Source: Pachypanchax playfairii (Eukaryota; Chordata; Actinopteri; Cyprinodontiformes; Aplocheilidae). Taken from it: a DNA stretch of 64,000 nt. A program made the translations under genes and the position numbers. Below, in pieces: positions 49,601-61,600 of the stretch. The notes below the pieces were generated by a model, which worked only from the letters and a program-made list of their open reading frames with translations, made no database searches and was not told the origin of the DNA. How positions within the stretch are numbered: the first letter of the stretch is position 1; each line of letters begins with the position of its first letter. The stretch is taken from assembly GCA_006937955.1 (NCBI GenBank), contig SSNP01000347.1, forward strand, positions 1-64,000. The letters run 5' to 3'.

Positions 49601-52600
49601 TTTAAGTGGGAGAACTTACACAATTGGTGGCTGACTAAATACTTTTTTGCCCCACTGTATATATATATATGTAATGTTAAAGCGCTTTCACCACTGATGT
49701 TCACATCTCAGTGTATATGTGTGTATTTTCAGAGGATAACGGGGTCTTCTTTGGGTCGAGACCTGAGGATGTTTGGACAGTCACTGAATTCTGGTATCGA
49801 CATAGATGATAATGGTTTCCAGGGTAAATTATTTGTTATGTCACAGCATTTGTTGCACTGTTCTCATTATATCAGTTTTAAATAAAGTTAAATTGTGTCT
49901 CTGCAGATGTGGCAGTTGGTGCATTTCTCTCAGACTCAGCTGTGGTTCTCAGGTAAAGACTCAATGATGCTTTTGTTGTCTTAAAACAGGTGCAAATTCA
50001 GGAGCAGCTGGAACTCCAAGCAGTTGTTTGTAACATAATCATACATATTTTTTTACATCTTACTGCACATCTTAACTAGTTTTTTTGTCAGTATCATAGG
50101 TATAACATTTAGAATCAAATTTATTTGTATGAAAACATTTATTTTCTACTTATCAAGCTTTGCTCGCACAATTTCATTTATTTCCAGAGAAACTTTTATC
50201 ATCATGGCTATCAATTACAACTTTTAGATAAAGGTTCTGAGCTATGAATGAACTAAACTGTAACGCTTGTTAGCTAACTCAGCTGAGGAGGTAGGACCCA
50301 AACGCGAGGAGATAACGTGCCTCACACAAAACATAAGCTCATAACACAAGTTTAATAAACAAAGCAAAAGGCTGACGGGGCAGAAACTTTATAACAGATG
50401 AGAAGCAGGAAGGATGGCTGGTCGAACAAACATTAATCCACACACGACGAAAGACAGAACCAAATTACCTAACCTAATTACAGAACTCAATACACCTGGA
50501 CGGGAAAAACACTGGACTGAGGAACAAGAACATAATCAACACAATGAGACACAGCTGCGACAGGCAAGGTAGTGTAGAACACATGAGGAGAACAGGAAGT
50601 GGAGACAATACCAAAATAAAAGCAGAACAGGAAGTGTGGGCTGTGACAAAATAAAAGCCAAACATGACGCGACAAAGATCAAACATGGAACAAGAAGGAA
50701 CCAGGGGAAAAATACCAAAATCACAGATAAACTGGAAAAAACAACTACAAGAAATAATAACGAAATAAACAAACCCCAAGACCTAACATAAACTTTTTAC
50801 ATGAGTTTCTACCTGATTCCAAGATGGTTAAAATTAATCAAAGAATAAGAAAATTCCCTGAAGTTTTTGCTTCATTTCTGAAACAAAGGCTAATGGGACT
50901 GATAGCAGGGAGCTGCACATCAATACTAAAGCTAGCTTGTACCTGAATTCAGTTTCAGATGTTTTGTTTACTTTTGTATTTTCCTCTAATGTCACCTGAA
51001 ACATTTCAGTCACAGTAGTGCCTCCAAAGGGAACCTTTTTATTTTATGTATATTTCAGAAGAAACAAGACAAATCAGTTTTTTGAATGTACTCTGCAGGA
51101 CTCGCCCTGTGATTCGGGTGAAAGCGTCTCTGACTCTGCCTGATCAGATTGACCAACGAGTGATGCGGTGCAGAATCCACAGGACTCCAACTGTCTGCTT
51201 CAACGTTACCATCTGCTTCACTGCCTCCTCCAGACACTTTAAGGGAGTTATAGGTACTTTAAAACTTATTGGAAAGAAGATAAAAGGTTCTTTATGTCAG
51301 TTTGGGGTGCATCTTTGTTAATACTTTTTAAACCAACCTGATATTCTTCAATTTTTTAATGTTTGCATGAATACGTGAAAAAATGTGTGAGGGCACACAC
51401 ATTTCCACTTACTGATTTATAAAGCTTTGCCTCCTTTTTCTCAGAACTTCAGTATAATTTGACCTCCGACGTCCTTCATAAACCCTCCTTCCCTCACCGT
51501 ATCTATTTCCATGGTAACGGGACAACGAATAGCACAAGGGGACATGTGAAAGCACGACAAGGCCATCCCATTTGTGCAACTCATGTGGCTTTTCAAAAGG
51601 TAATAAACTCAGACTCAAGCAACAAATCAAGTCAATTAATGACTTGATTAGCTGCTGAGATTCAATTACAGACTGACTTAATGGCAGAGATGTTAAGAGT
51701 GTTTAATTTCTCTCTGAATCAATTTATTTCTCTGACAGAAAGATGTGATCGACGTTTATACACCAGTTCAGTTTAACGTTTCTTATGGTCTCAGAGAAAC
51801 AAAGAGCCACAAAGCCTCCTCCAAAAAGTTCTCTCCAATAAAACCAATTCTGCAGCAGAGTGAAGGACAGCACACCACCATCACTAACCAGGTACCAGCA
51901 AGAGAAATTATTTTATTGACTCAATAGTTTTATCTGATATGTTGTAAACAGCCAACATCACAAATAAAACACTAATTATTATAAATTGAATATAAAAGGA
52001 ATACTAGAACTACTAGATGGTACTTGACTAATGTGTATGATTGTGTGTATTTTTTGGTTTTATGCAAAGAACAATGAGAATATAATCCTCAGGTAATAAT
52101 TATCTCTGTAAGATTTATCAGTACATTAAAAAGCTAAAACAAATTAAGAAACTCAAATAACATAATAAGGACAGCCCTAATTCAAAAACTGTGATTCAAT
52201 TCATTTAATAATACGGTCTCCCAGCATGTTTTATGATGCTTTGTAATTTAAAATTAATAAAAATCAGGAAAAACGAAGAAAAAAATGCCAGAAAAGTTAG
52301 TGCATTTTTATAATAGTTGGTATTGAAGAAAGAAAAAGGGAAAACAATCAAGAGTGTGGTTCTTGTCAGACAGACAGATGGATAAATAGAAGATTTTGTA
52401 TCTTGAATTTATTTTACTGTCATTTTTTACAATAAGAATCTGGTTTATTTGGTCTTGTATGTTACACATATAAGTAATTTGGATCTGATTTACTGTTGCT
52501 TTGTTCTTATTGCTCATTACTCCAGAAAAACACAATATAAATAGTAGAACATACGTAGGTGAGTAAGATCATGCTGTATAGGAATTTGCACACAGCAATG

Positions 52601-55600
52601 ACATGGGGGCGGGGTACAAGGCTTCCAAAAATATTTTTGGGAACAACCACTATTCTGAAAGTTTATCCAAACACTTGACTAATTAAAAGAATATAACATT
52701 CAACATATTCAGTGGCTGCAGCCCTAATAAATTCTGATTTATAACGGAACAAACTAATCTGAATTCAGAGAAAGATTACTCTCTTGCAAATCCAGATGTG
52801 TTTACAGCTGTGAATGGATCACTTGCTGAACATTAACATCCTGCTATGCATTTTCATTGTTTTTCTCCCTTATTCATAACAGCAGAGCAGAAACAGTTGA
52901 CAAGCAGGAATTCACAGCTGGACTTAGTTATGAGTTCATCATTGTTAATCATCTGTAACATGATGTCAGAGGTCTCAGAAGCTGTTTGTGACATCATCAG
53001 CACAGGAGTTATGAATGAATTAATTCATTGTTACTGGTGCTACAAACAATCTCCCTCTCCAACAGACTCAGTTCACTCGTTCCTGCTCTCTGGTGAACTG
53101 TTCAACCAACCTGCAGCTGTCAGCTCAACTAGTGTTACCAAAGTAAGAACACGCACACACACGCAAACACACAAACAGCAGAGATTCAGAGTTAACTGCA
53201 AAAAATAAAGCCAGTGGAATAAACCAAACCAACATCATATTTTTAAAGTTTAGTTGAAAGTCTCTCCTACAGGTCAATGCATCGATGGCGTAACTTCAGC
53301 TGCATTTTTTAATAGTTACACAATGAGCCAATCAGCAATACTTCCCCCTCAGGATGCATGATAGTAATTAGCTGCAGACACATTCAGAAATTCTAATTTT
53401 CAACAGCACAAAAGCATATTTGGTTCTATGCTCTGTATAAAGTCATCATGGTACAGTCCTGTCCTGTTGGAAAGCAGATTGTTAGAGTTGATACAACATG
53501 AGGTATAATGGTGCGTTCACACCGGCCTAACTGTCAACGTCAGAAGTGTCAAGTTTACATGTAAAGTCTATGGTGGAGTCCGTCAGACCAGCGTCAGAGT
53601 CTCTGCGTCGCTTTGTGAGCGTTACCATTGTCAACTTTTCAAGCTTTTCAAGCAATTCAGGCGTTGAAGCTTGAAACGCGAGCAACGCAGAAGTTCAGCT
53701 AGCTGAACTTTTGACGCTCTTGAAGCAGCATGTCAACCAATCAGAGCGTCTCATCGTAGTGACGTACCTGAATGAAGCAGGAAGTCGTCAAACAGGGCGC
53801 GGGATAGACGGAAGTAGCGCTGGAAGCTAACCTCATCCATATGTAGCTCCTGGAGCAAATGGTTTAACTCCTCAAACTCAGAACGCATCTGAAGAATGGG
53901 GTGTATCCACAAACGGAGTAAATAAAGCCCAGCCACTCTCTCTATATGAACCGCCATAGCTCCGAACATCCGATAACAAAGGAAGCCCCGCCTACGCGCT
54001 CTTTTTAACGGTCAGGCGTTACAAGCTTCAACTTTCAAGCGTCAAACTTAAAGCGTTGTGAATGTTGCTTGACGTTGACAAAGCGGCAGGTGTGAACGCA
54101 CCATCAGCAGTCTTCAAAAATGTTTAGGTTGTTGACAAATGTAAGACATGAATCCAGGATAGATGTTTTCACAACAGAACCTCAAATTAACATTGTAACT
54201 TCAGCTGTCAGTGGGTCCTACTCGGGGGTGTGGCTTCAGGGGGGACTGGGAGGCATTCAGTTCCCATTAACTCTCGACAGATTTCACCTTTTCATCTTGT
54301 ACTGCAAGTGATGCTTGTTCTCATGGAGTTTAGCAGCTTTAAACTTTTTGCAGTTGTAGATCCCTTGAAGAATAAAACTAGATCAACCAGCTTCACTAAA
54401 AAAATGGGGAAAATTGAGTGTGTTGATGTAAGAGACTCATAACAGAGACGGCTGAGATGAATACAAGTAAATCAGTTTCTGATGCTAATTGATGTGGATG
54501 GTGTCATGATCTTAGATGAATACTGACAATATTTAAAAATATCTATTAACACATATACACTGACTATTTGCTCTTCAGTGTTGTTGCTGATTTTGTTTTA
54601 TCTTCAGTCAGCGGAATTTCTTTGCTCTGGGCTCTGGACAAATTATGTTAAAATCCTCACTGCTGAATGCTGGAGACGATGCCTTCCTGCCTCGACTGAC
54701 ACTTCGGTTCCCGAAAAACATCCACTACATCAAAGTTCTGCAGAATGTGAGTTTACATTATGCAGAAAATAGGAGGTTTATGTCTATGATTTAAAGCAGT
54801 ACAAAATAACAACTTTAAGCTGCTGTTTTGCAACTTGTCTAAGTGGATACTCACCGAAAAACATGTTCAGCTTCATATTAGACAATCTAGACTTAATAAC
54901 TTCAGTAATTCAATTCGCAGCCAGAAGTGGTGTTCTGATGATTTATGGTGCCCTGATGAAAAATGCCGCCATAGTACGAATTGACAACTTATTTCATAAT
55001 GAAATGTTATTCAAAGTTTATATAGTGTTTTTGTTTATGGTGAGTGTGTCCTGTTAATTATTTAAACATATTTTTATGATTCTTTCCAGATATTTTCTAT
55101 ATAAAAGCCCTCTGGGTCCTTATCGGACATTGTTGGGTCCTTCTCCTCTGGGTGTGTCCAAACAATTGCCTGTCACTCTGATAATGTAAAGAAAGTAAAA
55201 ATAACATCATATTCAGTGTTTCTGTCCTGGGAGAATTTATTAAGGTAAAATGTATTTATAGAAAAATATGGAAACAAAAAATAAACAATAAATCTATTTA
55301 TTGAAGTCAAGACTGGAACGGCACATGTGCTGAAGGAATCTGTTACACAGCTTAACAGGTAGCATATTTCTACAGAACACCGGTTCCAGCAATGGCTGTC
55401 TGGGACACGGCTGCAGAAAAGTTACTTAGTACTGAGATTTCAGCCCTGATTCATCAAATGCAACGTGAGATGGGTTTCCATAGTTTTTTTTACTTGCATT
55501 TAGATTATGAAAATTTCTAGTACCACCACAAAAGATGAAAATCTACCAAGTACAAAATGTAAGCTGCAAAAATGTGAATCTGCGTATTATAAATTTAACA

Positions 55601-58600
55601 ATAGAAATTTAGCAGAATAACATTTGGAAACTTGTATTTGTGTGTCTCTATATGAGCAGCAGGATAACATAATTAGCTGTGACATCACAGAGGAAGTCAA
55701 CAGTACGGAGGTGAAAGCTGACTGCAGCATCAGCAGCCTCGTCCTTCCAGCTCACTCCCAGGTAAGATCCAACCAATCACACGCCGCTTACAATGTTCAG
55801 AAAAACTGTACAATATACAAGCCACATGTGTTTTTCATGTTCAGAATTTTGGCATGAGTTATAATATTATGGTCTGTTAAAATGACATATTTGATACGTT
55901 TTGATCTTATGATTGTTGTGCCATACAGCAATATTTTTTTTCTAAAAAAAGAATATATAAATATACATAAATTCTTCCCTCACTGAGAACTAGCAGTTAC
56001 GCTAACCATTCAGGCTGATGGTGAAACCCTGTCAGGAAAATAATGAGATCTTTAGTTGGAGCTTGGTTGTTGAGAGCTTTATACTGTATGTCAGGAGTAA
56101 AATGTAAAATTCTATGAAGTGATGAAGTGACGGTAAAACTAGAGAAATGTGAGTCTTTCTAACTCTGGCAGCAGCATTTTGGATCAGCTGGAGGTCTTTT
56201 ACAGAACATCCTAATAATAAAGAATTACAACAGTCGAACCTAGATGTAATATATACATGGACTAATTTTATCAATGTTATACAGGTCCTGAAACACTTTT
56301 CTAACAAGAGGTAAATTACATATTTTGGTAAAACAAAATGAAAAAAAGTAGTGGAGGCCAAGTTAATTCCATCTATAGTAAAGAAATGATTACACAGTTT
56401 GTTCTTAAGGTGCTCAGGTCCTAAAACCACAACCTCTGTTTAGTCTGAGTTTAAAAAGAGGAAATTAGGTGTCATCCAAGTTTTTATATCTTAAAGACAT
56501 GCTTGTAATGTAATCAGGTTTTCATTGATAAATATAACTGAGTGTCATCAGCATAACAATGGAAATTTATGTTGTTTAATGATTTTACTTGAATGAATGA
56601 ATGAATGAATGAATGAATGAATGAATGAATGAATGAATGAATGAATGAATGAATGAATGAATGAATGAATGAAGGACATTATATCAAACAGCAACATTGA
56701 AAAGGTGCAGTCCTCATCAGGTATCATAAAAAACTAGAATATAAAATATACTTAATGGTGGCATATACAGACGAAGTACAACACTAGATTATTGGTCCGA
56801 TCACTGAAACCTGAGGAACTCCATGATTGATTCTGGTGCATAAAGATGAATCATTATGGTCAAATTCTATTCTATCTTTTTTAGGGCAACTCGTTCAGAC
56901 CAGCTTCATTTTTCTTTCATTGAGCATCAACACAAAAGGAGTGTCTTATTTCTGATAATTGATTTTCAGTGAAAGTTTAATCAGTATTACTTTAGTTAAT
57001 TTCAAGATCTGAGTTTTTTATCTTGCTTTAAGGACACCAATTATTTTGACCATGTCTGTATATTGTCAATAAACTAAAACCCTCAGAATTTAACTGATAC
57101 TCTATAACACTCAGTAATCAAACATAATAAAATAACTGATTATTTTGTTTTTTGTAGATGAATTTCAGCTTCCTGTTTGATGTTAACCAGAACAGCACAC
57201 CTGGTGATGTCCCCATCCACATCAACACCAGCAGGTAAGAGGAAGTACAGTAGAGACGTCTTCAGTTTATTTGTGTGAGGATGCAATAATTATTTATTTT
57301 CTGCAGCGATAACTATGAGATGGAAGAGTTTCAACACGACAATGTCATGACGCTCGTCCTTCCTCTTAAATACGAAGTCAACGTTAACATCCACGGGTCA
57401 GCAAACCTAAAAATACTAATTCTTCATAGCTTGTTGTGTATTTTTGAAAAAGCATGAAAATTCATATCAATTTAAACTATTTGACAGCTTTCAGGAAAAG
57501 TAAGATATTTTTAAAATAACAACATTTAATCCCAAATGGATATTATTAAATCTTAAATTACCACAAAGAGAGAACTGAGGTTTCTGTCGCCTTTGTGATT
57601 TGCAGTTTTGTGTCTCCCACATCTTTTGTGTTTGGAGATAAAGATGTGATCCCAGCTGACTGCTACCCTGAAAAGTTCAACTACACATACAAGGTAGGTC
57701 AGTCTGGATAAAAACTTGTTTTTTTCACTTACAGTAAATATGCAGCATGCAGCTCAAACTTGAAAATAAAAGCATCTAATTCACATTGTGGAATAAAGTC
57801 AAAATTTGCTTGTTTAACACAACTTCTGACTCCCATTATGATTCAATGTGTGACCAAAGATGTGATCAGAAAGAAAGGTACGTTGGAGTACAGGTTGACT
57901 GAGATTTTTCTAAAGCCAATATTTAGAGCTCATAGTTAGCCAATGGCCGATATTTCAACACTTTTTATTTGTTTGCATGTTAAATATCCCACTAATTTAT
58001 CCAAATTTCCGATTATAATTTTGTGTTCTGAACATATTTACTATTAAACATCTAACCAAAGTCAAACAAATCAAATTAACCAATTAATAAATAAAATCAA
58101 TGGAAAATAAAAGAATTCTAATAAAGTCTAACTGAGTAAATAATAAGGGCTAACTGAGTAACAGCAGGCAACAAGCTAACGTTAGCTCCACAACACGCAC
58201 AGAGTAAAACTCTAAGATTTCCTTACAGGAAAAATCATTTAACCTATAAAATAGTGTCAAATATGTTTAACCTGTTTTTTTTACTTTGCTATTTTTGCAC
58301 TTACCTTGATGTGTTAAATTTACAAATACTGTAGTAAAAGAATACATATTCCAGTATATGTACCTAGTGATGTCAAATTCCCAATGTAAAAGCACTAAAG
58401 AATTCATATTAGAGACAAAAATTAGAAATACGCAGCCTGAAAAACCGCTTTCGATAACACGTCAGTTCCAACTGAGCAGCCGAGCTGCACATGATGGGGC
58501 GTTCAAACACACTCAGGAAAACTCAACGCTGAACAAATAGGCCTTCAGACATTCCCAAAAACTGAACAAATACAAGAGAAACAGAACAAGAATCAACATC

Positions 58601-61600
58601 AGAACTGGCAACCCAACAGAAAAATCAGGGAGGGGAGGGGGGGAGTGGCTGAGAACAGATGTTTTGTTTTTCTACATGAACTGCAGGACTCGGATTATAC
58701 AACAAGGTCTACTTCTTCCATACTGCAGCTTTAAAGTGTGCTTTAATACTTTTAGATTTATTATTACTTGATCATTATTTCAAGTGTCCATGTCAAATAA
58801 AATACAGAACTTTATTTAGCAGGATTATTTTTAAGTGACTTGCATATTTATTGTTAATATTGTATGTTTATATTACTCCTCTGCTTGTGACAGTCAAAAG
58901 CTCTGAACTACATTTAACTCTTGTGTTATGCATTGTTTGGTCTATGTTCAGGTGATAAACTCTGGTCCCAGCAGAGCAGTAAACACTGTGGTGGACATTG
59001 TGTTGCCAAAGATCCTCGCACCGTATCAACACAGACTGTTACAGGTTGTTGACTGGAAGGTATGTCCTGATAGTACCTGTAGTGCTAGAAGATGTGAAAA
59101 CACTGTGTCAGAGCAGAAAGCATCTGAAGGGTGGAGCGAAGCTTGAACGAGCAAAGCAGACAATAATAATGAAAAGAAACACTAAAAATATATTTTTAAT
59201 ATTTGACACTTAAAGTTTGTTAGGGATGCAACGATACCACTTTTTTCAAACCGATACGATACTGATAGTTATATCAGAGTACTTGTTGATACTGAGTACC
59301 AATGCCGATACCACACAAAAAAAACAAAGAATTGGAAGACAGGTTTTATTTTATTTTCTGCTTGTTACAACAAATGATGGCGAATTAGATAAAAAGTAGA
59401 ATATTAATGAAAAATGACCACAAAACTAACATTTTAAAGTTAAAAATGAACATTTTCTGTGAAATTAATGCAAAGTTTCTACATTTTAAGTATCAGTTCA
59501 TGGCATTGGTTAACTTCCCTAGTCCCTAGTTTGTGTAATAATGTTGTTACCAATATTACATACTATATGGAGTCTAATTCGTGTCAAAAGTTGTGAATGC
59601 ATATTCTTCGCATGCACACAGAACATCGAGCACATAAAAGTGATACGAGTGAGGAAGTTGTAACTTGTGAGTGAAAACATGATGAGAGGTCGTTTCTGTT
59701 CTGTGAGTGAGTAAACTGTATCTGCAAGCACACAAACATTTGACACTAATTAGACGCCGTACTGTTAGTTTATGAGATGAGCTGAAAAGACAGACTTATA
59801 ATTTTATCAACCATCTTTCTGCAGACGTCACATGGTGCCTGTTCAATAAGTGACAGAACTGTTTCAGTCAACGAGGACTGTGACGTTCCTGAAGCTTCAT
59901 TCATCGAGAAACTTGTGTTCTTCTTCTCCCCCTCTTCTACTCGTATAATGGTAACACACACCTTTCATAGAATTAATGTATAGAATTTATACTTGACATT
60001 CAATGCTCACAAATACATGACTAAATGACATAAAAGAAAATCTAATTAAGAGCTTTTCCATGTGGCTCAATCATGTGACTGATATATAAAATTAATAGAC
60101 AGTGTTTTTTGAGTCAGATGTGAAAAGGATCCACGCTCAATGAGCTATGATTAAATTTAAGCTTTGTTGAGACAGTTTGGAATAATTCCATTTATTTGCA
60201 CCTTGTGAAGTTAATTGTTATGGTTTTACATGTCCGACTACACAGTGACTCAATGAGTTTTGCGTTTGTGCAGTTTTGTGGTCAAAGAGACGAGCTGTGT
60301 GAGCGACTAGAGTGTCGTCTTGGGAATCTGGAGGCTGGAAGAGACGCTAGCATACAGCTGGATGTTCGCCTGAACCCTGCTGTGCTGCTGCAGGCTCCGG
60401 TAACCGTTACAGATTTGTTCATTTTGAGAAAAAAATATCACTTTTCTGTTGGTTTTATTGTAGACTGTGAAGAATCACATGCACTAACATATTTAGTTAC
60501 AGTTCCACTCACATTAATCATGTTTTTAGCATAAAATAAAATGATTATTTAAACAAGCAGCAGGTATATACGAACTACGAGAATCAGCAAGAGTCAAGAC
60601 CTGATAAAACTAGCTTAGGAGTATTTTTATTTTTGACAATGTCTCATTGTTTACATGGAAGAAGTTGTACAGCTTTGGGGATTTAAGTAATTGCAGCAGT
60701 TCCAACTTCCAAAGTTCCGTTCTTGGTTCTAGCTTTTACTTAAATCAATGCATATCACCATGACACATCGTAAACTGGGCTGTCAGTCAGTCCTTTTCTT
60801 TACCTGCTTGTTCAGGCTAACAGGAAGCTGGTGGCTATATCCAGCAGTCATTGGGTGAGAGGCGGGGTCACACCTGGACAGGTCGCCCGTCCATCACAAG
60901 GCCACATAAAGACAAACAATTACACACACACCAAGGGACAGTTTGGAGTTATAACATACAGTCTTTGGGAGGAAGCCGGAGTCCCAGGAGAAAACGCACA
61001 CATGTTCAAGGAGAACGTACATCAGCCTCCATGCAGCCTACTGGAGCGCAAAGGTGCAGGGACCATCTACAAATTGTATGCAAAAATGTCAAAAAGTGAC
61101 AGAGAAATATTCAATTATTTCATCTAGGACAGGTGTAGTGTCAATAAAATTGTTAACGTTTTTCATACTAGAGTTCTTTGATTAGAAATAGATGTTTTTG
61201 TTCCTGATTGGTGCATCTCTAGGCTCCATGTAGGAAGGTCCTGGCTGGTTTGAACCCAGCAACAGCTACCGTGGATGGGCGCTACCATGCAGCCCGTCTA
61301 TCCAAAGATCATGATAGAGGGGGAAGTGATATTTAGGGTAGCTTGTGCTTTTCATGTTTTTAAATTAATTAAGCTTCTTGGATGAAAAGCAAAACATCAT
61401 CAAAAACCTCCTGCTTCTGCGTTTGAACCCATTTTTTATGAGTAAAGAAATGGATAAAAAACCTGACGTTTATCTGTGTCTCAGGGTCGCCATGGTATCA
61501 TGAAGCTGGAGAGCACAGCAATGATGTCATCACCTAGAGAAGATCCTTATACTGTCTTCATCCATAGACAACCTAACGCACAGGTAACTTCCTGTTCAGC

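Noticed and set aside
52846..53208. 120-codon plus-strand open frame
   Set aside because: It overlaps itga4 exon 17 in the wrong frame; the real exon frame is TQFTRSCSLVNCSTNL.
53751..53969. Host HARBI1 gene exon
   Set aside because: It lies inside a 595-bp element with matching inverted ends and an inverted second copy at 41729, so it is a transposon remnant.
54578..54772. 64-codon frame over itga4 exon 18
   Set aside because: Wrong frame; the exon reads NFFALGSG and NAGDDAF in another frame.
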